DNA of 64,000 bases from Phycisphaerales bacterium (GTDB taxonomy: Bacteria; Planctomycetota; Phycisphaerae; Phycisphaerales; UBA1924), in contig JAHDXL010000003.1 in NCBI GenBank assembly GCA_023382935.1, forward strand, positions 124,001 through 188,000, in the 5' to 3' direction. Both the position numbers and the translations under genes were made by a program. Position 1 is the stretch's first letter; each line of letters begins with the position of its first letter. Shown piece by piece: positions 35,204 through 44,348 of this stretch. The notes beneath the pieces are model-generated. The model saw nothing but the letters and a program-made list of their open reading frames with translations. It was not told the DNA's origin and did not search any database.

Positions 35204-35734
35204 TCAGCGGCGCCGGCGACGGCTTCCGACCAGCAGCAGCCCTCCCAGCGACGAGGCCGTGGCGGGAGCGGGGATGTAGTCGATCTCCCAGCGTGAGTCG
35301 GCGCTGAAGAAGCCTTGGTAGATCGGGGGGTCGAAGGTAGGGAACACGTCGTGCTGCCAGACGCCGACCTGAAGCACCCCGTTGAGGCTGGTAAAGGTGT
35401 TCTCGTAGAAGAACGTGCCCTGCCCGGACCAGCCCATGTCAGCCCCGGACTCGAGGTAGATGAACCCGTCCTCGTCGGCGTCGGGGATGACCGGGGCGGC
35501 GAGCAGGAAGTACAGATCGCCGGCGTCATAGCCCGAAAGGGGTGTGAACTCGACGAACAGGCGCGTTTGGACGATGGTCTTGCCCGTCAGGGCCGGGGTG
35601 ATGAACCCGAGCATGATGTTGATGGCGCCCGGATCGTCCGGGAAGAAGTCGATGGTGTAGGTCTGCACGCCGGCGAAGGCGGTGGAGGCGATCGCGAGTG
35701 CGGCGACGGCTCCCAGTATCTCTCTCTTGCCCAA
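35204..35734 (-). CDS. Exported protein with PEP-CTERM-like sorting tail
   Basis: About 176 residues: signal peptide (GAVAALAIASTAFAGV), a beta-sandwich-like body (DFFPDDPGAINIMLGFITPAL, LFVEFTPLSGYDAGDLYFLLAA) and a C-terminus PAPATASSLGGLLLVGSRRRRR, that is a proline-rich motif, short hydrophobic helix and arginine cluster, as in PEP-CTERM-like sorting signals. A TTG start at 35734 was chosen because GAGAGGA lies six bases upstream; a GTG two codons earlier would sit directly on that site. No exosortase is in the window. Confidence 0.7.
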   Translation of the reverse strand: MGKREILGAVAALAIASTAFAGVQTYTIDFFPDDPGAINIMLGFITPALTGKTIVQTRLFVEFTPLSGYDAGDLYFLLAAPVIPDADEDGFIYLESGADMGWSGQGTFFYENTFTSLNGVLQVGVWQHDVFPTFDPPIYQGFFSADSRWEIDYIPAPATASSLGGLLLVGSRRRRR

Positions 35735-35816
35735 GTTCACTCCTCTCAAGTGGTGGTGGTGCGTGATTGATTCGGACGCGGAGTTGTGGAGTTGCACGAC
35801 CAGAAGAAATCGGGCG

Positions 35817-35846
35817 AAAAAGGCAACCGGCCTCGGGGAGGCCGGT
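35817..35846 (-). terminator. Rho-independent terminator after csrA
   Basis: On the minus strand ACCGGCCTC-CCC-GAGGCCGGT forms a perfect nine-base stem with a three-base loop, followed by TGCCTTTTT. It lies 45 bases beyond the csrA stop. Confidence 0.8.
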
Positions 35847-35890
35847 GGGAGTGCACGAACCGTGGACGACCGGGGGTCGGGCGGAGGAAG

Positions 35891-36130
35891 TCAGTGGGAG
35901 GTGGCCGCGGCCACGGGCTTGATCTCGCCGATCACGTTGACCGTGACTTCGACACCCTCGTCGACGATCTGGTCGGCGATTTCGCGCCGGTGAATCTCGA
36001 TCTCGCGCGGGAACTCGAAGGCGATGCGCACGCGCTCGCCCTTTACCGACGCGATTCGGACGATGCCGATGGGATTTTTCGGGTCGCCAATGACGACCTC
36101 TTCGCCCTCACGACGAGTGATTACGAGCAT
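35891..36130 (-). CDS. csrA: CsrA, carbon storage/translation regulator
   Basis: A 79-residue RNA-binding regulator that blocks ribosome access at GGA motifs in mRNA leaders. The family core is plain: MLVITRREGEEVVIGD, IGIVRIASVKGERVRIAFEFPREIEIHRREI with the RNA-contact Leu/Arg residues at both ends. ATG with a GGGGG-type site; longer upstream starts are rejected because the family begins MLVxTR. It is about 18 residues longer than E. coli CsrA, with an extra strand (EVTVNVIGEIKPVAAA). Terminated by the hairpin at 35817-35846. FliW was not seen. Confidence 0.95.
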   Translation of the reverse strand: MLVITRREGEEVVIGDPKNPIGIVRIASVKGERVRIAFEFPREIEIHRREIADQIVDEGVEVTVNVIGEIKPVAAATSH

Positions 36131-36242
36131 CTTCGCCCCCCAAACATCTGCCTCCGCACCGACGGCAGTATACAGACTCGCGCCTCTCAATCGAGCGGAA
36201 ACCGGCGGGTTGCGTCACGTTTACAGTACTGACGACGCCCAA

Positions 36243-36506
36243 TCAGGGGATGGCTTCCACTCTCTTGACTTCGGGGACATGCTGACGCAGATTCCGCTCG
36301 ACTCCCATCTGAAGCGTCATCTCGCTGGAGGGACAGCCCACGCAGGCCCCGTGGAAGCGGATGCGGACGGTGCCGGAGGAGGTGAGTTCGACCAGTTCAA
36401 GGTCGCCCCCGTCGGCTTGGACGGCCGGTCGGATCAAGTCGATCACGCGACGGACGCGCTCAAACAGATCGCCGCTTCGGAGAATGGAAGGGTCGGTGTC
36501 GGGCAC
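36243..36506 (-). CDS. NifU-like iron-sulfur cluster carrier (C-terminal domain type)
   Basis: An 87-residue protein comprising only the NifU C-terminal domain: VRRVIDLIRPAVQADGGDLELVEL followed by VRIRFHGACVGCPSSEMTLQMGVE, with the CxxC that binds a transient 4Fe-4S cluster. Ends RNLRQHVPEVKRVEAIP, standard for the family. The GTG start has no strong ribosome site; other starts further upstream stay in frame but lack family similarity. It probably passes clusters to apoproteins. Confidence 0.9.
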   Translation of the reverse strand: MPDTDPSILRSGDLFERVRRVIDLIRPAVQADGGDLELVELTSSGTVRIRFHGACVGCPSSEMTLQMGVERNLRQHVPEVKRVEAIP

Positions 36507-36554
36507 GGCGGATGATAGGGCCTGATGCCGACGAGATGACGCTACGCTTTGCGA

Positions 36555-38063
36555 ATGAAGGACCGACTGATCGCCCGCGCGGGCCTGCTCGTACTGCTCC
36601 TGCTGGTTTCGTGCTCCTCGCCGCGGTACACGCCGTCGGGTAACGCGCTGCTGGACCTGCGCAATCCTGACCTGCGCCCCGAGCAGCGGGTGAAGGCAGC
36701 CGACGACGCCTGGGCGCTCATGCTGTCGCAGCAGCAGGACCGGGACACGACGCGCACGGCGTTCAAGGATCTGGTGTGGTCGTCGGCAGCGCCGATCGAC
36801 GTGCGGGCGGCGTGCGTGGGGCACCTGCTGGATGACCCGGACCCGCAGGGACAGGCCGACGCGCGGGCTATGGCCAACCTGATGCTGCCAACGGAGCGGT
36901 CGCGCACGGTGGTCTCGGCGATCGCGGCGCGCGCCGGAGAGCGCCAGTGGAAGGAGATGACCAGTGCGCTGGTGCGTTCATACGCCCGCCCGGTGGAGGG
37001 GGTGGCCGACAACGAGCGGGCCGAGCGCCTGGCGCTGATGCGGTTGCATCCGGATCGTCCGCTGGCCGAGACGCTGTTTGAGGTGTTTCTCGACCCGGGC
37101 TACGACGACACGCCGGCAGAGTTGAGGCTGAACCAGCGGACGCGGGCCGACGTGTGGGACCTGCTGGGGCGGGTGGACGAGAGCGGGGCGTTGCGGCGCG
37201 GGCTGATTCAGCGGGCGCAGGCGCGCGACGTGCCGGAGTCGACGCGGGCGTCGGTGCGGGCGCTGCACCGGGCGCTGGAGAGTCTGTCGGTGGTGCCGCG
37301 GACTGGCGACGAGTTGCGCTGGATCGAGTCGCTCAACAACGGTTCGGCGGAGAACGAGCGTTGGTGGGCGCAGGCGGCCGGGGCGGTGAGCGGGCTGTCG
37401 AGCGAGCAGCGCGAGGGGCTGGAGATTCGCCACATCGAGCCGATCCGCTGGGCCTCGGTCCATCGACGCGACCTGCTCGGGCGCTCCCGGTCCGAACTGC
37501 TGGATGCATTGTCTCGCGCCCTGGAAGGGCGGACGCTCGTGAAACGCACGGCCGAGCAGCGCGTGCTGGACCAGCCGCGGCGTGAACGGCTTTCGGACTG
37601 GGCGGGACACCTGACCTGGGGCGATCTGCTGGCGGTGCATGTGATCGACATAGCGTCGCGCGACCCGGCGGTGGTCAGGCGGCTGTACGAGCAGGTGGAC
37701 ATTGACCGGCAGGACCGCACGACCGAGTACGGCGGGGTGATCGAGCCGGGCGAGGGCGCCTCGTTCCGCATCCTGCTGTTTCGCCCTCGAGTGCGCGACC
37801 GCAACAGCGACACGGAGTTTGTGGCCAGTGAAGACATGATTCGCTACGCCGATCGCGCGTTGGCGTTTTATCACCAGCACGTGCAGAGCGGCGCGGAGAG
37901 CAAGCACGCCGGACCGAGCGAGGCCGACCTGGTGTACGCGGCGCGGTCGGGGCGATCGTGCGTGGTGTTCACGGCGGTTGGGAAGTCGGGGCTAAACGTG
38001 GACTACTACCAGCCCAACGGGGTGGTGATCGACCTTGGCACCGTGGGCGGCGTCGAGCCCTGA
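36555..38063 (+). CDS. Predicted lipoprotein of unknown function
   Basis: A 502-residue protein with a lipoprotein signal (LLVLLLLVSCSS; Cys near residue 20). The mature chain is helical and Arg/Glu/Leu-rich, with HEAT-like stretches (VRAACVGHLLDDPDPQGQADARAM, AERLALMRLHPDRPL) suggesting a helical repeat body; the last 120 residues turn beta-rich. No family is recognised. Only two bases separate it from the M48 peptidase gene, so the two probably form one unit and may act together at the envelope. A divergent NifU gene lies upstream. Confidence 0.7.
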   Translation: MKDRLIARAGLLVLLLLVSCSSPRYTPSGNALLDLRNPDLRPEQRVKAADDAWALMLSQQQDRDTTRTAFKDLVWSSAAPIDVRAACVGHLLDDPDPQGQADARAMANLMLPTERSRTVVSAIAARAGERQWKEMTSALVRSYARPVEGVADNERAERLALMRLHPDRPLAETLFEVFLDPGYDDTPAELRLNQRTRADVWDLLGRVDESGALRRGLIQRAQARDVPESTRASVRALHRALESLSVVPRTGDELRWIESLNNGSAENERWWAQAAGAVSGLSSEQREGLEIRHIEPIRWASVHRRDLLGRSRSELLDALSRALEGRTLVKRTAEQRVLDQPRRERLSDWAGHLTWGDLLAVHVIDIASRDPAVVRRLYEQVDIDRQDRTTEYGGVIEPGEGASFRILLFRPRVRDRNSDTEFVASEDMIRYADRALAFYHQHVQSGAESKHAGPSEADLVYAARSGRSCVVFTAVGKSGLNVDYYQPNGVVIDLGTVGGVEP

Positions 38064-38065
38064 AC

Positions 38066-39502
38066 ATGCACGCACTGATCCTGGGCGCCTTTGCGGCGTT
38101 GTATCTATCGGAGGAGTTGGGCGCACCGCTGCTGCCGCGGCTGTCGGGCCGGGCCGTGCCGCTCTCGCTGGGCGCGACGGGCGCGGTCCTGCTGGCGCTG
38201 TGGTGCCTTTCGGGCTACCAGGTGCACCGGCTCGATCTCGACGGGCGCGTGCGCCGGGTGCGTGCGGTCGAGTCGGCGGCGAGTTCGGCGCGGTGGATTT
38301 TGCTCAGCGTGCACGCGGGGGCGTGCGCCATCGGGCTGCTGGCGCAGGTACGCGGCTTCATTGGTGACGTGGTGGCGGGCGATGAACTGGCGGCGCTGGC
38401 GCCGTTTGTGCTGGGGTTGTGCGCGATCGAGTTCATCGTGTATCCGGTGCAGCGGCGGTTGCGCGACGCGATGACGATGCGCTCGCTGGATCGCGGGCTG
38501 CCGGTGCACCCGTATCCGTCGCGGGGGCGCTTCGTGTGGCTGTGGGCGCGGCATCATGTGTTTTTCATGCTGGTTCCGCTGGCGCTGCTGCTGGCCTGGG
38601 CGGAGGGGGCCGAGCGCCTGGTCGCGGGGATGCGATTGGACGGTTCGGAGCGGGACGCGGCGTTGCTGGGCGTCGAGGTGCTGGGGCTGCTGCTGGTGTT
38701 CGCGTTCATTCCGCCGCTGCTGGTGCGCATCTGGGACACGGTGCCGCTTCGCTCGGGTCCGCTGCTGGAGAGGCTCAGCGCGATGGCGAGGGTGCACGGC
38801 GTCGGCGTGCGCGCGTTCCTGGTGTGGCGCACCAGCGGGCTGATGCTCAACGGGGCGGCGATCGGTCTGATCCGCCCGCTGCGATACGTCGTACTCACCG
38901 ACGCGCTGCTCGATCGCCTGACGCCGATGGAAGTGGAGGCGGTGGCGGCGCACGAGATCGGTCACATCCGGCACCGGCATACGCCCTGGCTGGCCGCTTC
39001 GGTGGTGGGTTCGGTTCTGGTGTTCGGCACGCCGGTGGGATGGGTGACGATGTTCCTCGACCCCGGCACGATGTGGGGACAGATCGCCTTCGGCACCGGC
39101 ATCGTGTTGACGCTGGCGCTGACGCTGGTGGTGCTGGGGATGGTTTCGAGACGATTCGAGCGTCAGGCCGACGCCTTTGCGGCCAGGCACCTGAGCGGCG
39201 AGCGGCGCGGGGGCGAGGCGGTCGAGATTTCGGCGGCGTCGGCGCTGGCGATGTCGACGGCCCTTTCACGCGTGGCCGAGGCGCACGACATCATCATCGA
39301 CCGCCCGACGTTCCGGCACGGGTCGATCCGCGGGCGCATGAGGTCGCTTTCGGGGGCGATCGGCCTGCCGTCCGATCGCCTGCCTGCCGATCGGGCGGCC
39401 AGCCGGGCCCGCTGGGCGGTTGTGGCGATGCTTGTCATCGGCGCGGCGCTGGCAGCGGCGGACGTGATGCTCAGCGTCGGGGGCCTGGGAATGGTCGGCT
39501 GA
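38066..39502 (+). CDS. M48-family membrane zinc metalloprotease (HtpX/Ste24-like)
   Basis: A 478-residue membrane protease. Several hydrophobic helices occupy about 1-220; the zinc site is HEIGH at residues 296-300 within EVEAVAAHEIGHIRHRHTPW, and the third ligand is the glutamate of FERQADAFAARHL near residue 365. Two more helices follow HEIGH, and a final one lies at the C-terminus (AVVAMLVIGAALAAADVML). M48 enzymes degrade misfolded membrane or outer-membrane proteins. The ATG right after the lipoprotein gene implies shared transcription. Confidence 0.85.
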   Translation: MHALILGAFAALYLSEELGAPLLPRLSGRAVPLSLGATGAVLLALWCLSGYQVHRLDLDGRVRRVRAVESAASSARWILLSVHAGACAIGLLAQVRGFIGDVVAGDELAALAPFVLGLCAIEFIVYPVQRRLRDAMTMRSLDRGLPVHPYPSRGRFVWLWARHHVFFMLVPLALLLAWAEGAERLVAGMRLDGSERDAALLGVEVLGLLLVFAFIPPLLVRIWDTVPLRSGPLLERLSAMARVHGVGVRAFLVWRTSGLMLNGAAIGLIRPLRYVVLTDALLDRLTPMEVEAVAAHEIGHIRHRHTPWLAASVVGSVLVFGTPVGWVTMFLDPGTMWGQIAFGTGIVLTLALTLVVLGMVSRRFERQADAFAARHLSGERRGGEAVEISAASALAMSTALSRVAEAHDIIIDRPTFRHGSIRGRMRSLSGAIGLPSDRLPADRAASRARWAVVAMLVIGAALAAADVMLSVGGLGMVG

Positions 39503-39521
39503 GGCGCCGTGCGTGCTTCAT

Positions 39522-40592
39522 TCACACCTGCCGGTCGGAGCCGTCGCTGCCGACGCGGATGGTCTTGCGTGTCAGGTCGTGATAGGCGGTGATGTAGCGG
39601 ACGGTGCGGGAGCGTGCCCGCATGACGACGGACTGGGTGCGGGCGATGGTGCCGTTGACGGTGACGCCGCGGAGGAGGGCGCTGTCGGTGATGCCGGTGG
39701 CGGCGAAGACGATGCCGTCGCCCTTGGCCATGTCTTCGGACGTGTGAGTGCGGTGGATGTCGTCCTCGGTGAATCCCTGGTCGAGAATGCTCTTGCGTTC
39801 GGCGTCGTCGCGCGGCCACATGCGACCGATGATTTCGCCTCCGAGGCACTTGATGGCGGCGGCGGCGAGGACGGCCTCGGGTGCCCCGCCGATGCCCATG
39901 TAGATATCCACACCGCTGTCGGGCATGGAAGGAGCGATGGCGCCGGCCACGTCGCCGTCGCCGATCATGCGGACCGAGGCGCCGGTCTTGCGGATCTGTG
40001 CGATGAGTTTTTCGTGGCGCGGGCGATCGAGCACGCAGACAACCAGGTCGCGCACGCGCTTGCCCATCTTGAGCGCGACCAGTTCGAGGTTCTGCTCGAC
40101 CGGGGCGTCGAAGCGCACCTGCCCAGGCCCGTCCTTGACTTTCGGGCCGACGGCGATCTTCTCCATGTAAACCGTCGGAACGTCCAGCAGCGCGACGTCG
40201 TCCTCGCTCTTGCACTTGGCGGCCGCGATGACGGAGACGGCCCCGTTGAGCCCCTTGGACGTCAGCGTGGTGCCGTCGATCGGGTCGACGGCGATGGAGA
40301 CGTAGGGCGAACCGGGCTTCCAGTTGCCGAGTTTCTCCCCCACGAAGATGCCGGGGGCTTCGTCCTTGATGCCTTCGCCGATCTGGCAGGTGCCGCACAT
40401 GTCGACGTACTGGAGCATCCCGCGAATGGCGTCGGTGGCGGCGGCGTCGGCGGCCTCCTTGTCGCCCTTTCCGATCCACTTGAGCACGTTCAAAGCGGCG
40501 GCCTCGCTGGCACGCACGAGGTCAAGTCCCATCAGTTTCTCAGGCTCCAGCGATGGACCCGGACCGGCGGTTTTGATCGTGACGTCGGACAT
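39522..40592 (-). CDS. glpX: Class II fructose-1,6-bisphosphatase
   Basis: A 356-residue GlpX-type phosphatase for gluconeogenesis and the pentose-phosphate cycle (fructose 1,6-bisphosphate to fructose 6-phosphate). Signatures in order: EAAALNVLKWIGKGDKEAADAAATDAIR, GEGIKDEAPGIFVGEKLG, the metal-binding VDPIDGTTLTSKG, MGIGGAPEAVLAAAAIKCLGG and the DGIVFAATGITDSALLRGV segment. Start ATG at 40592. It is convergent with the M48 gene, and 193 bases separate it from the divergent M14 gene, so that stretch should hold both promoters. Confidence 0.95.
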   Translation of the reverse strand: MSDVTIKTAGPGPSLEPEKLMGLDLVRASEAAALNVLKWIGKGDKEAADAAATDAIRGMLQYVDMCGTCQIGEGIKDEAPGIFVGEKLGNWKPGSPYVSIAVDPIDGTTLTSKGLNGAVSVIAAAKCKSEDDVALLDVPTVYMEKIAVGPKVKDGPGQVRFDAPVEQNLELVALKMGKRVRDLVVCVLDRPRHEKLIAQIRKTGASVRMIGDGDVAGAIAPSMPDSGVDIYMGIGGAPEAVLAAAAIKCLGGEIIGRMWPRDDAERKSILDQGFTEDDIHRTHTSEDMAKGDGIVFAATGITDSALLRGVTVNGTIARTQSVVMRARSRTVRYITAYHDLTRKTIRVGSDGSDRQV

Positions 40593-40785
40593 GGCTGCTC
40601 CCTCGACCCCGGAGAGTATCAGGTCTTTCCCACGCTCGGCAAAATGGGCCGAGTTGAGGGTAAAGCATAGCGGCGGGAAGGCGTGGGCTGGCGTCTCCGG
40701 CCGGCCCAGCGGGGCCGAGGGTGGGCGGCGGCCTCGGGTGCCCCCCCGCTTGCCGGTACACTTTCGCTCTCAGGAGGTCTGGCCC

Positions 40786-43638
40786 ATGCACCAGTTTGTG
40801 TCGCTTCTCGCGGCGTTTTGTGTCGCGTGCGTGTCTTTCGGGCAGGAGTTGGCGTACGACTCGGCGTTCTTTCCCGGGGCCGCGCACGACGCGGTGATCG
40901 ACACGCCGGAGCAGATGCTCGGCTTTGCCCTGGGCGAGAGACCGGCGACGCACGCGGAGATCGAGAAGTGCCTGAAGCGGTGGGATGAGCAGAGCGAACG
41001 GGCCCTGCTGGTTTCGCATGGTCAGACACACGAAGGGCGGGCGCTGTATCACATCATCATTTCGTCGCCGCGGAACATGGCCCGGCTCGATCAGATCAAG
41101 AGCGACTTGGCGAGACTGGGCGATCCGCGCGGGCTGTCCGGGGCGGCCGGCGCGGCGCTGCTGGAGCGCACGCCCGCCACGGCGTGGCTGGCGTACTCGA
41201 TTCACGGCGATGAGTTGTCGGGCGCCGACGCGGCGCTGGCGCTGGCCTGGCACTACATCGCGTGCACCGACCGCAGCGTGCTCGACCTGCTCGAGCGGAC
41301 AGTGGTCATCATCGATCCGCTGATGAACCCGGACGGGCGCGACCGGTATCTGGGGCAGTTGCGCGAGTTTCGCGGGGCGGTGCCGACGCTCGACGATCAG
41401 GCACGCCTGCACGGCGGGCGCTGGCCCTGGGGAAGGACCAACCACTACCTCTTTGACATGAACCGCGACTGGATCTTCGGCGTCTGCCCGGAGACGCGGG
41501 GGCGCATCGTAGCGGCCGGGCCGTGGCAGCCAATGCTGTTCATTGACGCGCATGAGATGGGCCCGCAGGAAACCTACCTGTTCACGCCCAGCCGCGAGCC
41601 GATCAATCCGAACTACACCGGCTTTCTGAAGCGATGGCTCGACGCGTTCGCAGGCGATCATGCCGGTGCGTTCGACGCGCAGGGCTGGCGTTACTACACC
41701 GGCGAATGGGCCGACGACTGGTATCCGGGGTATTCCAACGCATGGGCGTCGTTCCGCGGCGGGATTGGGATTCTGTACGAGCAGGCGGGCGTGGACTGGT
41801 TCGGCGTGCGCCGGGCCGAGGGGCGCGTGCTCACCTATCGGCAGAGCGTGCATCAGCAGTTGCTCAGTTCGCTGGCCAACGTGCAGACGCTGTACGAGAA
41901 CCGCGACGAGATCAAGCAGGGCTGGCTGGCCGAGCGACGCGCGTGCGTGGCGTCGGACGGCGTGTATGCAGGGCGTACCTTCGCGATCGTACCGGGCGCC
42001 AACGTGTCACGGGTGGAGGCCTTTGTCGATGCGATGAATCTCCAAGGCTTCGAGTTGTATCGGCTGGAGGAGGAGTGGATAGGCGCGGCCTTGGATCGGC
42101 TGGGTCGCGAGCGCGAATCGGTCGCGCTGCCACCCGGCACAATCGTGATTCCCAACGCCCAACCGAACGCCAACCTGCTGGCGGCCATGCTGGAGTTTGA
42201 CCCGCGCATGAACGCGGAGTTTCTGGCCGAGGAACGGCGCGACCTGGTCCGCAAGGGGCGGACGCGGATCTATGACATCACGGGCTGGTCGCTGCCGATG
42301 CTGTATGACCTGGAGGCCTACCAGTTGCGCACCAGTCTGCCGAAGGGAGCGGCGCGTCTTGGTGCGATCGAGCGCCCCGAGTCGGGCGTGCGTGAGCGCC
42401 AGGTCGGGCAGGGATGGGTGATCGACGGGGCCGACGACGGGGTTCCGGCGCTGGCGATGAAACTCATGCTCGCCGGGGTGCGCGTGCGCCTGGGCGACGA
42501 AGCATTCACCTGGGGTACACGCGCTTTTTCGCGTGGGTCGATCGTGATCGCGCGCGAGGACAACCCGAGGGACTCGACCGCGTGGATCGACACGCTCGAC
42601 CGCCTGTGCCGCGAGGCCAGGCTGGCGGCCGAGCCGATCGCGACGGGCCTGGGCGCAGGCGAGGTGGCGGACATCGGCGGCGAGCACTTTGACCTGCTGG
42701 TGACGCCTCGGATCGCGGTGCTCAGCGAGTCGCCGGTGGATTCAGGCGATTTCGGCTCGATCTGGTACACGCTGGACGAACGGTACGGGTTGCCGGCGAC
42801 GTATCTGCCGGCCGAGAGCCTGTCATGGGCGGACCTGCGCCGCTACAACGTGCTGATCGCGCCGAGCGGAGCCGGCAAGGCGCTGACCGATGCATCGAGC
42901 AGCATCCGGGCGTGGATCGAGTCGGGTGGCACGCTGATCGCAATTGGCTCGTCGGGCTTTGCGATCGCGCGCGACGAAGGACTCTCGGCGGCGCGCTCGC
43001 TGGATGACGTGCTTGAGGAGCTCGATGAGTATGAGATCGCCGTGCTGCGCGAGTGGGCGGCCGACGCCGACGTGTTTGACGTCGAAGCAATGTGGTCGCA
43101 CGGGGTGTCGTCGGGCGAGCCGACGTATCCGTGGGATGGCGTCGACCTGGATCGAGGCAGCGCCGAAGAAGTCGCCCGGCGCGATGAGTGGCAGCGCCAG
43201 TTCATGCCTCCGGGAACCATCCTGGCCACGCGCACCGATGACGAGCACTGGCTCACCGTGGGCTGCGGGCCCGACCTGCCGGTGCTGTTCAGTTCGACGG
43301 GCGTGCTGATGGCCAGGGGCGGGGTTGAGGCGCCCATCCGCTACGGCGTGCTGGAGGACGATGAGGCGGCCGAGGAAGCGCGACGGGCGGGCTGGTGCGC
43401 GATTCCCGCGGGCAAGGAGTTGCGGCTGCGGATGAGCGGGCTTCTGTGGCCCGAGGCGGCCCACCGCATCGCCAACGCGGCCGCGGTGACGCGGGAGAGC
43501 GTCGGACGCGGACAGATCATTCTGTTTGCGGATGCACCGACTTTCCGTGCCGCCAGTCTGGGCACGACGCGGGTGTTCCTCAACGCGGCGATCTACGGCC
43601 CGGGGATGGGAGCGTCGGAGCCGATCCGAAATCCCTGA
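40786..43638 (+). CDS. Secreted M14-family zinc carboxypeptidase with C-terminal glutamine-amidotransferase-like region
   Basis: A 950-residue exported protein with a signal peptide (LLAAFCVACVSFGQE). The peptidase domain has the zinc triad: HGDE with H140 and E143, then H256 in DAHEMG, plus the substrate site NPDGRDR and GIGILYEQAG holding the likely catalytic Glu. After about residue 400 the chain continues with segments such as YNVLIAPSGAGKALT and SIRAWIESGGTLIAIG, typical of the class I amidotransferase-like domain seen in large M14 proteins. Good AGGAGG site. It probably digests peptides or amino-linked polymers outside the cell. Confidence 0.85.
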   Translation: MHQFVSLLAAFCVACVSFGQELAYDSAFFPGAAHDAVIDTPEQMLGFALGERPATHAEIEKCLKRWDEQSERALLVSHGQTHEGRALYHIIISSPRNMARLDQIKSDLARLGDPRGLSGAAGAALLERTPATAWLAYSIHGDELSGADAALALAWHYIACTDRSVLDLLERTVVIIDPLMNPDGRDRYLGQLREFRGAVPTLDDQARLHGGRWPWGRTNHYLFDMNRDWIFGVCPETRGRIVAAGPWQPMLFIDAHEMGPQETYLFTPSREPINPNYTGFLKRWLDAFAGDHAGAFDAQGWRYYTGEWADDWYPGYSNAWASFRGGIGILYEQAGVDWFGVRRAEGRVLTYRQSVHQQLLSSLANVQTLYENRDEIKQGWLAERRACVASDGVYAGRTFAIVPGANVSRVEAFVDAMNLQGFELYRLEEEWIGAALDRLGRERESVALPPGTIVIPNAQPNANLLAAMLEFDPRMNAEFLAEERRDLVRKGRTRIYDITGWSLPMLYDLEAYQLRTSLPKGAARLGAIERPESGVRERQVGQGWVIDGADDGVPALAMKLMLAGVRVRLGDEAFTWGTRAFSRGSIVIAREDNPRDSTAWIDTLDRLCREARLAAEPIATGLGAGEVADIGGEHFDLLVTPRIAVLSESPVDSGDFGSIWYTLDERYGLPATYLPAESLSWADLRRYNVLIAPSGAGKALTDASSSIRAWIESGGTLIAIGSSGFAIARDEGLSAARSLDDVLEELDEYEIAVLREWAADADVFDVEAMWSHGVSSGEPTYPWDGVDLDRGSAEEVARRDEWQRQFMPPGTILATRTDDEHWLTVGCGPDLPVLFSSTGVLMARGGVEAPIRYGVLEDDEAAEEARRAGWCAIPAGKELRLRMSGLLWPEAAHRIANAAAVTRESVGRGQIILFADAPTFRAASLGTTRVFLNAAIYGPGMGASEPIRNP

Positions 43639-43661
43639 TCAGCGATCGACGCCCGGGGCGA

Positions 43662-44315
43662 TCAGTCGGCGTCCGCTTCAGCGACGATTGGCGCGAGAAG
43701 ATGGCACATCTGCCTCGCCGCGGCGGCGCGGTGGCTAAGTTGGTTTTTCTCCCGTGGTAACAGTTCGGCGCTGGTGCGTGCGAAGTCGGGGGCGACGAGA
43801 AAGACGGGGTCGTACCCGAAACCGTGGCTTCCGGCAGGCACACGCGGGGGGATGCCGATGCGCCCCTCGAAGGTGCCGCGGGTGGTGGCGAGGATTCCGG
43901 TCCTGCCGACCGCCATGCAGCAGACAAACCGCGCCGTGCGCTGTTCGAGCGGCACGCCTTCCAACTCCCCCAGCAGGCGCTCGATGTTCTTCGGATCGCG
44001 CACGGAACGGGGTTGGGCCTTGGCATCGGCCTCGCGCGGGTAGGCGTACCAGGCGCTGTCCACCCCGGGCCGCCCGTTGAGCGCGTCGACCTCCAGCCCC
44101 GAGTCGTCGGCCAAGCAGGGCAACCCGGTCATCTCGGCATAAGCCAGCGCCTTCAACGCCGCGTTGTCCTCGAAAGTCCGCCCGTGCTCGGACGGTTCGT
44201 CAAAGGCCCGGCCGAGATCATCCAGTCCGAGAATCTCCAGGCGCAAACCCGCCAGCAGTTCGCGCAGTTCGGCGACCTTGCCGGGGTTCTGCGTAGCGAT
44301 GACCAGTTGCTCCAC
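43662..44315 (-). CDS. rdgB: RdgB/HAM1 XTP/dITP pyrophosphatase
   Basis: A 217-residue house-cleaning enzyme that hydrolyses non-canonical purine triphosphates. Signatures: IATQNPGKVAELRELL at the N-terminus, TFEDNAALKA, CLADDSGLEVDALNGRPGVDSAWYA and GSHGFGYDPVFLV. The GTG start has an AGGAGA site. Divergent from the PfkB gene, with 33 bases between starts, so the promoters overlap. Slightly longer than E. coli RdgB because of the LEGVPLEQRTA region. Confidence 0.95.
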   Translation of the reverse strand: MEQLVIATQNPGKVAELRELLAGLRLEILGLDDLGRAFDEPSEHGRTFEDNAALKALAYAEMTGLPCLADDSGLEVDALNGRPGVDSAWYAYPREADAKAQPRSVRDPKNIERLLGELEGVPLEQRTARFVCCMAVGRTGILATTRGTFEGRIGIPPRVPAGSHGFGYDPVFLVAPDFARTSAELLPREKNQLSHRAAAARQMCHLLAPIVAEADAD

Positions 44316-44348
44316 GGTGTCTTCTCCTGCCTGACTATTCTCTAGGCT

